Source: Stenopsyche tienmushanensis (Eukaryota; Arthropoda; Insecta; Trichoptera; Stenopsychidae). From it: a stretch of DNA of 64,000 nucleotides. The stretch spans positions 124,001-188,000 of the forward strand of contig WACJ01000337.1 in assembly GCA_008973525.1 (NCBI GenBank). Direction: 5' to 3'. Each line of letters begins with the position of its first letter. Within the stretch, counting starts at the first letter, position 1. Below the pieces are notes generated by a model. The model did no database searches and was not told the DNA's origin. It was given only the letters and a program-made list of their open reading frames with translations. Positions 24,101 to 36,891 of the stretch are shown piece by piece. The position numbers and the translations under genes are program-made.

Positions 24101-27100
24101 GTTTTTACGACATACAACTCCCATTGGGAAATGTCGCGAACTATTCTCGTCTGGGGAAAATTCGAAAGGCTTCCTGAGAATATTTAAACTTTGTTTAGTA
24201 GTTGATATGAAATCTCCGCTGTGGGTTTTCCACCAATTATTTGCAAAGCTCTACAATTTTGCTCTGTATATCATCAGCAAACTGTGCCAAGGGACTAAGC
24301 GAAGAAGATGAAACTTCAATTGGTATTTCGGTTAAAACTGTATCAAATCTTGATGCAGGATGACTATAAAAATTAATATTTTAGTTCTGGCGCATTCGCA
24401 GTTCAAAATTCAATAGTAATTGTACAAACCCCCAACCATAATTTCAGTTGAAATAAAAATACAGGAAACCTTCATGTAACACAGTTTATCTTAAATATCA
24501 TAAAAAAGTTAAAATGATTTAACATTTATATATTATACGAAATTATAAAATATTTATCCTATGGTGAATGATTGATTTTTTTTTAAATTAACATATTTAT
24601 ACTTAAGATATACCGAATTTTAGTAAGAAGTGATTAATTCCATATGATAAATTTATAAATATCTTAAAACCAAAAGCAAATGATTGAAAATAACATATTG
24701 ATTGCTAAAGCGCGTTAAAGCTTTTGAGAGGGCAAATCTTGGAGTATTTTGATGTTTAAAGGGGGTTGATACACAAAAAAATGATCCCACATGATGAACA
24801 AAAGTTGAAAACAAATACTTCAAAGATGCTGCCTTCAATTTACTTTAAAGCTCTATATGGTGTGTATGTGGTGCCTTATCGGAAGCAAAGCTCAAGTTTT
24901 ATATCCTCAGTAGCCTTCGGCGGTAGACCTAGATGAGAAGTCCTAACAGATAGAAACACTGCATTAAACTTTAATTAATTACGAGTGCTAAACTTTTTAG
25001 GTGTGAATGAAGTTAGTGTTGAACTCAAGCTTTCAACTTTTAAGCAGTTATAATTGCAAATGTTTTACGTTCGCGGCAACCATACACTCGAATACATTAA
25101 TACGTGCTTTCATAAATGTCTGGGGTTTACATGAGCTTTCCTTTAATGGGGATTCGCGGATTGGAAATTGTTTTAAGAGTAATTGAGTACGAAATTTCAT
25201 AATTTTAATTGAAAATATGTAGATTACCATAAATATATTTATATACAGTATTCCACGTCAACAGAAATGTTTATTGTTGAATTGTTGAAGGTATTACAGT
25301 TATTTTTGCTTCAAATCATTCAAAATTGAATTTGCTTAGACAATTTAATATATACATTGAATTCTATTCATATATCGTGGAATCTCATTGTATTTTTCAT
25401 CAATATTTCACGAACGTCTATAATCTTCAATATTTTTTTCATAGTACGATACATATATTTTTATATAAGTATCAAAATATATTGATCATGGTATTTAAGA
25501 TGTGAAGGACTGAGTTATTTGGATCATTGACGAATAATTATATCAAATGCAATTGATTTACATATAAAACACTATATCGGAGTGATAAAGTATGTTAAGG
25601 TAGTCAGACGGGGAAGAAGTTTGCCTATCTTTTGCATAGGATAAAGAGTAAATATGAACGAATTGACTTTGATCCGTAAATGGGGTGGTATTCCATGGAG
25701 AATAGACGTACATACGCTCAATATTATATGTGTGGATTGAGTTGTCAAGGTCATTATGGATTCATTGGTACATAAGCAATATTTAGATATGTAAATAGTA
25801 TTGTGTAATAGAATATAGCCAATCGAAACCCTTTCCAAATAAATCAAGACCTATCAAAATATTTTTTCGGGTCCTAAAATCGATCATGGGCGTTGTTCGG
25901 CCACGGAGGTGTTAAATATTCAATACTTGAACAATCATCAAATTGAAATTTTACAGAAGCCGATTTAAGTGAACCGCTATCGACGGAGTTTTCCATAGAA
26001 TAAATATGAATATTCATGTCGGAATATCGGTGCAAAATATTGCAGAGATTGAAGTGGAAAATGGAAGTGAGTTCAAAGGGTCCTCGAGAGATCTTGGGCC
26101 AAGATCCCTTCTTCTATGGGTCGGCTGTTGCATCTTCTCGTGTTTCAAACGTTATCCGAAGCCAACAAAGGTGAGTAGTGGGACTATTTCATACATGGGT
26201 GAATATCGAGCCATGAACGTCGAGGAGGAATATATTTAAATTTCGTGTAATTTGTTTATGTTCGTGGGATATTGTGTGCGTCTCGCTATGGGCACTTTGG
26301 GACAAAATTTGCGCATCATTTTTATTATTGTGGTTGTTTCGGCGTGTTGTGGGGCTGTAGTTCCTGAACGCCATAAATAAAGAGGATTTGACTCCAAACA
26401 AGGAGGCCCCATTTTGCAGCTTCCCGTCAGACATTTCATTTTATTTTCTTCAGACGTTTTGTTTCGTTCTCCGACAGACACGAGCCTCGTTTGCACCTGC
26501 TTCCAAATAGCTTCCCCACTCTTCATATTGCTGGTATTATACAATAATCGCCATTATTAGTGAAAATGAAAATTTTCCTTCTCGTCCTGGGTCTTTTGTC
26601 TTTTGTGGGTGGAATGCCACGAGCAGAGTTTTGGGGATGTTTAAACTCCCCTCAAGAAGACGTATTATTCGGAAAATAATTTTAATTCTAATTATTCTAG
26701 AGACGGTCGCCTACCCTTTGTTTGTTTGGTTCTGCAACAATGAAGCTTCTATTATTGCTGATATGTTGACAAAGATTTGACAGTAGCTTTATGAATCATT
26801 GATTTAAAGGATAGCAGTGAACAAATGATAAAAAATGTTATTCATGACTTTCCACTATTAAACTTGTGATTACATGTTATAACTTCATACATTATTATAA
26901 CTTTTTACAAAAATAATAATTTTATTATCAAACTGATATCGACACTAATCAAAAAATACCCATGAGTAGTGCAAGTCAATCTCTAAGTAGCTTTTGGGAT
27001 TGAATTAGATATTTTGATTCGATAATCATATCAATTGATTCTAGTAATTCATTGATCATTAAATAAGTAGGCGTGTGGTATTTTAATACTAACATCATTT

Positions 27101-28149
27101 TATTCTGACTAACAAAAATTACCACAATTAAAAGACAATCAAATATAGATTTTTTTTACATTTGCATAATAGTACTAGTTTTACAGACACAATCACGATG
27201 AAAGACCCCAATCTAAAAGCAATAAGTCTCAGATGTATACGCAATGGATCTAGTGGTGTAAATTAAAGGCATCCCTTTAAATCAGCTATCGGTTTAACAA
27301 TGGACCATAATAGACCCAGTTCGTTATGAAGTCGCAATCAAGGAGGCTCCCCGCGATCAAAATTGTAGGTGTCCTCCCGTGCACGTGAACCTGAATAGTG
27401 CATCTTAGTTAGTGGCCCTCTGGATGCGGGGGGTGAAATAATTGCAACCCTCGAGGGGACGGATTCACTCTAAGGACGTGACAGGACTTCCAATTTACCA
27501 ATATAAAAATGATACACTGCGTAGGAGCGACGACCGAAAGCGCGGCAATGAAAAATTATTTTCGCCAAAAAAATCAATAGACGACGAGAGCGCAAAAAAA
27601 TAAATATAAAAAATTCAGAGCTTATTTTGAAGGGAAGTACTAAATAAACCGCTTAATTATTCGTCCACAAAGCAGGCTCAGTGTCGCTTTCTTTAACAAA
27701 GATTTGCGAGGATAAAGTATTATGTTCAGTGAAATTTATATTCAACATCCTTGCATTTGCGGATTTTTTCCTACAAGCGAGATTTGCTCATGTTATTTTG
27801 CATTTAATTTGTAATAAGATAAGTCAGTATCCTCGTTTAAAATTTATTTGAAATTACATATAGGGCTTTTATGCACTATTTTCAATTTTGGTACGAATCA
27901 ATAGGTTATTTTAAATCTTAAACCGATTTTTCTGTAATAATAACATTCGATGATTAATGAATCTTACATACGAAAGTTAATCATTATCATTGTATATATT
28001 TTTGTGCAAATATTATTCATTATCGAAAAATATTTGTTCTGTTTAACATATGCTGAAGAAATGGTAAAAGAATATTTGTAATGTAATAAATGAGAAATTG
28101 TTTGTTTCTAGTTACTATCGTCTTTAAATATTTTTATTTCTTTTTTAGT
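18184..28149. other. Non-coding DNA with GC-richer islands
   Basis: No firm gene. More balanced blocks lie at about 18660-19110, 20400-21280, 21880-22340, 23770-24330, 25860-26700 and 27220-27560, separated by AT-rich background. The block at 26.6 kb contains a small signal-peptide-like frame, listed separately. Open frames such as 19557-19880, 25572-25847 and 26236-26544 show no recognisable domain and are probably chance. Confidence 0.35.
26566..26679 (+). CDS. Candidate 37-residue secreted peptide (weak)
   Basis: A short frame opens at ATG 26566 in a reasonable start context (GTGAAAATGA). It begins MKIFLLVLGLLSFVGG, a textbook signal peptide in shape: one positive residue, a hydrophobic core, small residues. 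It continues with MPRAEFWGCLNSPQEDVLFG and a final K, then TAA. Only one cysteine follows the signal, and no family is recognised. It may be a first exon reading past its true donor, a small secreted peptide, or chance. It sits in a GC-richer block. No homologue was recognised. Confidence 0.2.
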   Translation: MKIFLLVLGLLSFVGGMPRAEFWGCLNSPQEDVLFGK

Positions 28150-28810
28150 TTACACTCAAAACTCTTTTTGTGCGATTTCGAAGTTATGCGCTTTTTTAAA
28201 GCAATTTTTTTTCAACACGGTTAACAAATCATATCTCAAATTTTAATTAATTAATTTACTTCAAACTGGGTACGAATCTTTTTTACATAACCTTCTATTA
28301 TTCCTACTAGATTTATGTTAAAATTTATTTTTTAACTATTTAAAAAAAAATAAAACTGTGACCAAATGCCAAAAAATGTCTTGATTGAATTTTTTTAAAC
28401 AGTCGCTTTTTTGTGATTTTTTTTCATTAGGGTCTATAGGGACATTTTTACTAATTATGAATTATATTGTTGGAAAGAGCAAATTTACACAGAACAATGG
28501 TGATATTGAAACTGGATATACTATTTCTTCCGAAGAAGAGAGCAATTTTGAGTCATCGAAAATCGCAACGAAAACTATCATTCAGTGATAATAATTTGTA
28601 ATTAAAATAATTAGTATTTCTCTAGTGAAGGTTTGGCATTTGAAATGCCAGATGTCAGACATCATTAAAATTTTACCAATGATGCAAAACGTCCTTTAAA
28701 TGTTACCATAAATGATACTTTTTAATTGCCTTATTGTTTTCCTGTTTTTTTTTTTATTTACTACAAAAAAGTTTCAGCATCTTCTCTTTTTCTATGCAAG
28801 TTAGCGAAGA
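28150..28810 (+). mobile_element. pogo/Tigger-like family, copy B
   Basis: It begins with the terminal phrase TACACTCAAA followed by CTCTTTTTGTGCG (28151-28174) and GAAGTTATGCG, the same left end as copies C and D. From 28256 to 28700 it runs parallel to copy C with high identity, including the acidic tail-coding segment (SSEEESNFE, about 28520-28550). It loses part of the first 250 bases seen in copy C. The right terminal repeat is not recognisable beyond about 28805. No transposase catalytic domain is present, so it is a non-autonomous or internally deleted copy. Confidence 0.7.
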
Positions 28811-31800
28811 ATATGTCTATAGATTACAATTTTCTTTATAAAAAAAAACATTATATTTAGTAATGTTCAAACTATTTTCCTAATGCATTAAAAATATTGA
28901 AACACTACTTAAAATAAATAAGTCTTTTGGGTATGTTAAAAGTTTGATATAGTAAGCTTGTATTATATGTTACATCGCAATCAAATTTATCAATTTCGCA
29001 ATAGTAAAAAATATTTGGCAAAATATATAATCAGGCAAAATATGAAATTTGGCATTAATTACGATGTCATGTTTATTGAATGGCGTTTGTTTATGTGTAA
29101 AGTAGGGATGCGCTCTCTCTAGTACGGTACTCTCATCCCAGTCGAACTTGGCGAGATGATATTGCGCAGCATCCGAAGCTATGCGCTTGGATATATATGT
29201 TTATCCGCGCAGAAAGCTATTAATTAATACAAAGCTTTGATATCGTTGGCTTTAAATGAGGGTAAATCCAAATCACTTATCTACGTTTCACGGTTGAACA
29301 CATCCGGGGGAAGTGCTAGAGACCTGCGCAGCTTCAAGATTAAAAGCGCGACGAGCTGATATCTCGACACTTCCTAGAGCATCTGATCATTACCGCCATA
29401 TAACAGTAACTCAAGATAGGCGTAAGTGTTCCGAGAGAAAATCCATTACTCCTGCAAAGCCTCCGAAGATGTTGACGATACGAAATTGGGACGTGAGGTC
29501 AGGACGGCCTCACTGTCGCCAACGTGGAAGGTGCTACGCTCACTGCATTTTTGATGTTGAGCATCGCACCAAAATATTTCGCAAATTTTAAGCGACATAA
29601 TTTAATAATAGAAGCTCGGATAAAGTATTAAAATTGCTTTAAAGTACTTCAGGTGCTTTATTTGTGCCATAATAGAGACGCCACGAGACTGGAGCGTACA
29701 TAATATGATAGGGAAGACCACACACTTTTAATTATCTCGTGCTGTGATATTAATAAAGGCGACGAATGAACATGATATTATCATAAACAAAGCATGATTT
29801 CACTCAAAATTTCAATTAATATAAACTTATATTTTTGACAAGAATCCATGATGAATTTAAAACCAAACGAATTATAGCGGCTAACATACCAAATTATGAT
29901 TATTATTTTCGATACTCGGACATTAAGATCTTAAGTTAAACAGTCAAAGTTCTGACAGTAATTTATTTCATTTTTGGCTTTCAACTTCATAATTTGCTAA
30001 TATTTTCAACGAAATGATTAAATTTAAATGAATTATTTAAGTAGTAATATGTAAAATATATGAAAATGAATGTATATATTTTCATGAAAATTTCAGTCGC
30101 TTAGTCATAAATTCATAATTCATTAACAGCCTATTAAAATAATTTAAAGCGCTGCTTAAATTATTTAATATGTAGTTGTAAAATAATGGATTCACATATA
30201 AAGCAATCATTAGTTAATGTGTTACACACAAGTAAAATTTTCTTTAACTGTGTTACACACAGTTAAAGAACATTAACATTAGTATTTTACCCTTTCTTTA
30301 TTCTATTGACAACCTTCATACAAAACACGTAGATAACAGAATTATATGTTGGTTATATCTTTTGATTAAAATTAATTTAAGTTAGACTATAAAATATATA
30401 TTTGAAGCTATAGTATCGATGCAATATTTGAAAGTAATTATATGAAATATAGAATACTTTATTAGAACAAATTTATTTATTATTTAATAATTGAATTCCA
30501 TTGGTTTCGTAATTGTTTCCCCATATGAATAATTTCGAACGGTGGTATACATTCAGAGAAAAAAATCCACCCTTATTGAATACCGTTGTATTCGCGCATA
30601 ATGGCCAATGTCCAGATATTTCTATGGGACTTTTGCCCTATCGTTGGCTTAAGTACATTTATATATATGTCAGCATTCAATATAACTGAGAAAATATATT
30701 ATTATTATACCTTTGGCCTTTCATTTTGGCCTGACAGAAATCCCTGGCAAGTTTAAGCGCTCTCATAAAGCCCTTTTGATTCTTAGAGCTTTCGCTCTCT
30801 AGTAAAACAAATAATGGAATCACAACTGCCTCCCAAAAAGAACCTGCGGTATTATAAGTCGGCGAAATTAATTTCGTGAAATTTTGATGAGTTATTAAAA
30901 ACATACAAAGCTGAAAATGTATGAAATTCTTGCGAATTTGTGATTGAATAATCCGCAACCGCAATGTTATGAGCCTTCACGAGTTATGGAAAGATGGCGA
31001 GTCAAGCTGATTGGATTTGACGACCTTGTATAAATATTTTCCTTTGGAAATCTAATATCTTAAACACTTTTCTAAAATTGGCCAAACATAATCAAAGTTA
31101 ACGAGCAAAATTCCAAGAGGAAGCTCCCCTCTTTGAAGTTTGGCCGTAAGTCAACGTTCATCCAGAAATCTTTGTGACAGGCAAAACCATGCCAGCCCAC
31201 ACCCTTGTGTCTCGACTTGCACCCCTATAATAAATAATAAAGATATCGGTCTGCTACCGGTGATTAATGTTGTTGATAAATTTAATACGCTTTATTTGAA
31301 CGTCTGTCGTTGAAGTATAAAAAAGTTAGGAATATCTTACAAGAGTCGATGAAAAATTACTCGCAATTCAGGATGCACTTATCAGATAGTTATTATCACA
31401 AATTTAATGACTGGCATGTTTGAATTAGCATTGATTTATCGATTTAAAGCAAAAAAAAATAACAAAATTTAACATCTTAACCGACTAACATAATGTCGGT
31501 ATTAGCTTCAATCCCTTAGGGAAGGTTACACAGAACACAAATGCTACTCCTTAATTATTCAATGGGTACACTACCCTTTAATATTCATTATGTACACACG
31601 TCGAAGAAAAGGTTTTCACAGCCCTTCATGTACACGCAGAACATAACAAGGCTTCGAGGGATAATATGTAAAAATAATTTACACCGCTTTATGTAGTGTA
31701 GTGTTTGGATATTACGCAGAATGTTATAATTCTGAATGAAGTTACTTTATCCACGTGTACATAATACATGTAGAACATTGGGTACACTATTCCGGGAATT

Positions 31801-34800
31801 TATATAAGAAATATATTTACATTCGGTGGTATGTATCCGATCGTGTATGGATTTTGAATATGTATTAATTAAGGTATAAGGTCTTGCCGGGCAAATATAT
31901 TATAATCGGGGATATTTTGACGGATCTTATAAATACATTGGGAACAGTCGGTACCCCGGAAAGACATTAGAGCCATTCGTCTTTTTGAAAATTGCTGAGC
32001 TCATTTTGCTAACATTTTCACCATCTTTCTTCCATGCCATGTAATTTTGGTGATTCGACCCCTGAATAAATTGTCCTCGGATCGATACATTTTTATTTTA
32101 AGATAAATACCTCGAAATCACCGCAGATGAAATATGGAATACACAAGGGTCTAAATGAAAGATTGTCTGATTGATTGCTTCTGCAAGGTGTGATCCATGA
32201 ATAGACGGAAATTTAACTTTAATTATTGATACTAATTGAGTGTAAAATAATTTGTACCATCGTTAAGATCATTTTGGAGTTATTAAATGAAAATTATTGA
32301 AGTTTTAAAATTTGCAAGAAATGTATTTATTCATGCATTAAGTTCAATAAATCCTAACCAAAAGTCCATTTTCAATTACTTGGGACCATTTGGAGTGTAA
32401 TTTAATAGAGGCTTTGGCGTTTAGAGGAACGAACCACTATTGAGCTGATAGGGTTGTCTCATCAGTGCATGTTAAGTACTAATGTTATTTACCTTTCGAA
32501 TTGAAAGCCTTAATTACATTATCAACACCTAAATCCACGAATTTTGTATTTATATTTTTTCAACATAAATAATGTACGCCAGTGAGATGGATTCGAAGTA
32601 AATGTAGTTGAAATTAATTTGAGTCGGAGTAGCTCACGTTTTAAGGTAGTCATATCTAAAGGCTTTTTAGGAATTTTAAATTCGGCATGGACGTGAACTA
32701 AGTCCGCGAGGGTGGACGGGGGGTAAGCATGCATAGTTGATGGGGTTTGTCTGCCGTCATGGCACGTCGGTAGCTTTCGTGGTAATAAATAATGGATACC
32801 CTGATGTATGCTAATTCTGATCTCCGCCCGTACAAGTGCATCTGACGGGAACACTGCATCAGAAACTATTAGCGATTGCAACTCCTCAGATGCAGCTCGC
32901 TAATGCCGCCCGTCCTCTTAACCGTTCCATTCAATTCACAGCCACTGTTTCATTGGTCGGATATGCTCCTAATAGACTCCACAATTAAAAGATCATACTC
33001 CATTTTGAAGCTTAAATGCAAGACAAAAAAGCTTGCATTTAACAGAGTGCTGTGCTTGAAACAAGCGTGGCGCTGACGTTAATTTACAAGTCCATTTAAT
33101 CCAAAGATCACCATAATAAATCCAATTGAATTTACAATGAACGAATACGGTGTTGTCTTTACAGGAAAAAATAAATACAACTGATCAAATTTGCAATACA
33201 TCTCAATAGATTAGTGCCACGCGTGTCTATATAAACACATACGTTTTCCAAATAAAACAATAATGGAAAAAAATGAGTGAAAATGATGTATATTTGCACT
33301 AATCAAATCAACATAAAATTGTGTACAAATGATGGAAGTATTTGAATATTTTTTACAAAATGAACAGTATTATGGTATTCATTAATGCTAGCAATTGGGC
33401 CAGATGAATAATGTATTAATGTGATCCGAGCAAAGATATTTAGATATATTTTTTTAATAAAATATTGCATGATATTCTGCAGATTTTTATATAAAAACTG
33501 TATGTTCTATGTGAAATGTTACTACATTAAAATATTATTTTTAGCAAAATTAGTATGTAGAAAGCTGCATCATTTCTAGGAATCGGGCGGCGCGTGTAAC
33601 AGCCTTTGAGCGAAAGCTCCCTTAACACACCGAGCTTTATGTGCGAGTGGTTCTAAAATTACAACATTATTTTATTTTTATTATAAAATACGTTATAAAT
33701 TATCAAGCTGAGAGAATGCTCGCTTGTAAATGAGAACAAGTGATCCTCCGACATTGAATAATGACTTTCACATGTCGCTGCGTCAAGAAGGGTTGTTTTA
33801 TTTGAATAAAAAATACATACGATTTAATCCTCCACTCAAGGAAAAAGTCATCAGGGAGCATCACCAAGCATTTTTTTCGGACATACTTGTGCATCATGCC
33901 GTTTTGGGACCATTAAGTCTTAATTAGGCCCCACAAAAACTGCGCCAGATGTTCGGCAATGTGATATTTTGTACATTTGAGATGCACCCCAAAAGAGATG
34001 TCGCAGATAAGCGGAGCATTAGCCTCGTCCATAACATCCCCGCGGAGAAAAAAAAATATCCCACGGAGTGGATGATTTTTGCGGTTACGAAAATGAAGTT
34101 TGAGCATTCGGACAGGATGTCGGGATCTTTGGAATGTTTAATCAGGCAACAAAGCGTCTGCGGTAAGCGAATCAGATTCCGGAAGCTGAACATCCAACTT
34201 TCATTTGCAATTTGGGCGAAAATTGGAAATGCTTCCGTTAGCGAAATGGCAAGATTTTTCCTTCTTCGAAAATTTCAGCGTCCTTTTATAGAAATCCAAA
34301 TTGGATCTCCATCCTTATACACATCTATATTATAGAAAATTTTATATAGGGAAAGTTTTATATTAATTCATATCAGCGTAACAAGATATTCAGCGATATT
34401 CGGGGGATCACGTTGCCATAGCGAAATGTTTTCATATTAAAAACATCCCCAAACTATCCTCAACATTGTCAAGACTTTTTACCTGCAACGGGTGATAACT
34501 TCCTCATGACACACCATCTCGATTTCCACTGCAATACAAAGCAAAACATTTAATTTTGTCATACAAATATAAATATTTCATTAATGCAAGGACATGAAGG
34601 ATTGATCACAGGATTAAATGATTATGATATGGATACATTATCATATTAGACAGAATAGATCGTTCATTTTAATGTCAAACTAAGGATAGAATCCATGATT
34701 GCGCAGATGCATCAGCTTAACAAATTAATCACCCCGAATAATATAGCCTTGGGCTTTGTGACCAATTGGTCACATTTGGCCCACGGCCATTTTCCTAAAA

Positions 34801-35630
34801 CAATATTGACGATAGATAAATTAAATTTGATTCAATAATAGCTTGATTTTCATATTAACAATGCATATTTGATTATTAATTTATTTTTCATGGCTATTTT
34901 AATAATGAAATTTAATACATACGATTATGATAAAACCGTAAAAAAGTATGCAATTAGCATATTAAATTTAAAAATATGCAACGAGCACAATAAAGAACTC
35001 AAAGAATTTAATTTAAATTCTTACATTTAATTTGTAGATAAATACTTTGTCGTAATGTGTTTGGGTCATGTTGAATTATTTCTCTAAGTTGTGTCGTTTA
35101 AATTGGGATAAAAACATGTTCATCCCTTTTTTATCTATGCTATTAATTGCTTAATTTAATTATGTTTAAATTAGTATGTATGGGAATTTATCAAAATATA
35201 AAATTTCATATTTGTTGATTGACACGGAGTGGATGGCTGAAATAAAGCCACGTTGCTTATTTTTCGTTTAGGATGATTTGAGCCTGTCGGGGTTGATAAA
35301 AATATCCTTTAAGTGTTTGCTTAACGTTTTGACAGGCGACTTGCTCCTTATAAGTATCTTTGATAGATTAAGAGCATGTGACTCTTCATGTACGACCACT
35401 TTACACACTGCGGTTAAAAATACGAATTAAAGACCATCTTAAGAGGCGATATCCTCATCATATTTTGTGAGAGTCAGAGCAAGAGGGTGTAATTTTGAGT
35501 GTCTATACGAAAGGATATTTCTATCGGTGTTTGTGGTGCGATAAAAATTCCTGTGGAGCAAGCCTAAGTGACTCGGTCCCGGGAGATTATTATGATAATG
35601 TAACGAATTTTCCCCATGTTTTTATTTCAG
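28811..35630. other. Non-coding DNA, no firm gene
   Basis: Balanced-composition blocks lie at about 29100-29580, 30540-30960, 31000-31260, 31900-32070, 32400-33080, 33570-34330 and 35260-35640. The longest frames (32522-32881 minus, 119 codons; 33949-34335 plus, 128 codons) overlap frames on the other strand and have no recognisable domain. A strong hairpin lies at 30240-30270. The rest is AT-rich. If the exon at 35950 is real, this interval is in its first intron. Confidence 0.35.
30240..30270. repeat. Perfect 13-bp-stem hairpin
   Basis: TTCTTTAACTGTG at 30240-30252 is exactly inverted at 30258-30270 around a 5-base loop TTACA. The phrase GTGTTACACACA inside it also occurs 24 bases upstream (30220-30231), and GTTAATGT (30213-30220) is answered by ACATTAAC (30270-30277), extending the inverted symmetry. 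It could be a foldback-element core or a structured RNA; nothing decides. Confidence 0.65.
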
Positions 35631-35763
35631 AACCGGGAGACAGATGAAGGATATCAGATTGCACATTAATGAGATGGATGTAGGCTGTAATTGGAAACTG
35701 TTTAATTTAATAAAATCATTTAAGACGATGACGCAATTATTAAGACAGCTGCAAAAGGGTTAA
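35631..35763 (+). CDS. Speculative terminal exon
   Basis: A good 3' splice site, a T-rich tract ending TTTTTATTTCAG, ends at 35630. After it one frame stays open for 43 codons (TGRQMKDIRLHINEMDVGCN at its start) to TAA at 35761-35763, and AATAAA follows at 35770-35775. The combination looks like a last exon with a poly(A) signal, on the strand opposite the Dok-7-like exon. No protein family is recognised, no upstream exon was found, and frames of this length arise often by chance in such DNA. Treat as a hint only. Confidence 0.12.
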
Positions 35764-35949
35764 ATCCGGAATAAAAATCTCCAATTTATTTCTGATCTTA
35801 TTTTGTCTCGGTCTATTTGTATCCCTGGCAGAGCAAATAAATAAAAATGGTAATGAATGAAATTGATTTAAATCCGAAATGTTTTGGGGGAGGGATTGCG
35901 TGTGTGGGATGCTGGAAAAAAGGTGATCTATAATCAAATATATATTTAC

Positions 35950-36006
35950 CTTTTTTCCATCTCGGAACTTCACCGTCCCCTCGATTATTGAATTCGTGTC
36001 CGCCAT
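35950..36006 (-). CDS. Dok7: First coding exon of a Dok-7-like PH-domain adaptor
   Basis: The minus-strand ATG at 36004-36006 in the context AACAATGG opens 19 codons, MADTNSIIEGTVKFRDGKK, followed directly by a splice donor GTAAAT at 35949. The stretch EGxVKxRDGKK is the start of the PH domain in the Dok-7 family, cytoplasmic adaptors with PH and PTB domains. In vertebrates Dok-7 activates the muscle kinase MuSK at neuromuscular synapses; the arthropod protein presumably also acts in receptor-kinase signalling. The PH domain must continue in further exons to the left, in phase 0. No exon with the expected tryptophan- and arginine-rich continuation was found between 1 and 35949, so the first intron may be longer than this window or the gene may be broken. 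The exon is short, so the assignment rests on about 11 residues plus the correctly placed donor. Confidence 0.6.
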
Positions 36007-36300
36007 TGTTATTTTTTATATATCATCACTCACATTTACTAGTTACATTCACATACAATGGTCAAATCACACTGGCACACACGTCATTATTCCATTTGAA
36101 TGGAACGCACTGTTATTTCCACCATTATGTTCAACATCTAAGCACTGAAACGAAAAACAATACAATTGAGGGCAAACACTTTTTTCGTCGCTTATAAATT
36201 AAAACGCCGCATGGCATCGACGCTGTGCGAAGCTAATGAAACAATAGGAGATCGCAATATTATAAGGTCCTAATGCGCTAAGTTTAAAGTAAGTTTCGGG
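36007..36300 (-). promoter_or_regulatory. Probable 5' UTR/promoter region of the Dok-7-like gene
   Basis: This is the region immediately upstream of the minus-strand start codon. On the minus strand it contains a TTTATAAG box near 36186-36193 and an initiator-like TTTCAGTGC near 36140-36148, but their spacing (about 45 bases) is longer than for a classical TATA-initiator pair. The transcription start is therefore not fixed. The assignment is by position only. Confidence 0.25.
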
Positions 36301-36890
36301 CGAGGACGTTAAATGCAGCTGTTCCGGTTCCGATATCGACTATTTCGGTAAGCAATTAGGGGTTCACGCTTTATGTTAATGTCGCAGTACCCCAAACGAC
36401 CCCTAAATCGGGGGCGCAGCGGGGACAACTTACTTCCGGACGTCGATGACTAATCTAATGACATTCACACACCCATTATATGCATTCTGCATCGGATTAT
36501 TATGCAACTGTATGCATCGACTATAAACACTATTATTAGGGTCGTTTTACATATGAATATTCGGAACAACATTTCTGCAATTAAATTGCGGCAAAATAAC
36601 CCCAGCCACAACATTCATAAGCACAATGCGAAAGCACAACTGCATTAGTTGTTTATAAATGAACCTGAAATCAAAATTTCATCCAATGTGTTATTATTGT
36701 ATTCTTGTGTTTGTGTTTCTGTGGCGTTTCTGAATTGCACTGATTTTTTTAAATAAATTGATGTGTAAAATTATAATTAAATTAATTAATAACTTATGAT
36801 GTCCAAGATATCCAAGTCTGACTAAATATTGAATAGTAATCTATATTATTTATTTAAATTTTATAGTAAAAAAACTAGCTTTGATGCAGA
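36301..36890. other. Non-coding DNA upstream of the Dok-7-like exon
   Basis: A GC-richer block at 36280-36470 (including a stretch rich in CCCC and GGGG) passes into AT-rich DNA. No gene is seen. By position the block could contribute to transcriptional control of the minus-strand gene. Confidence 0.3.
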
Positions 36891-36891
36891 A

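Noticed and set aside
29313..29591. 92-codon frame with the phrase LTIRNWDVRSGR, reminiscent of the LTIGTWNVR start of non-LTR endonucleases
   Set aside because: Similarity does not extend beyond a few residues and the conserved TWN is not present.
32522..32881. 119-codon open frame on the minus strand
   Set aside because: No domain, no splice partners, no coding-like pattern recognised.
33949..34335. 128-codon open frame on the plus strand
   Set aside because: The overlapping minus-strand frames of similar length, the lack of any recognisable motif and the balanced composition of the block make chance the better explanation.
1..35949. Second exon of the Dok-7-like gene
   Set aside because: The minus strand was read for the expected KWKSRW-type continuation and for later PTB-domain motifs; no convincing match was seen.
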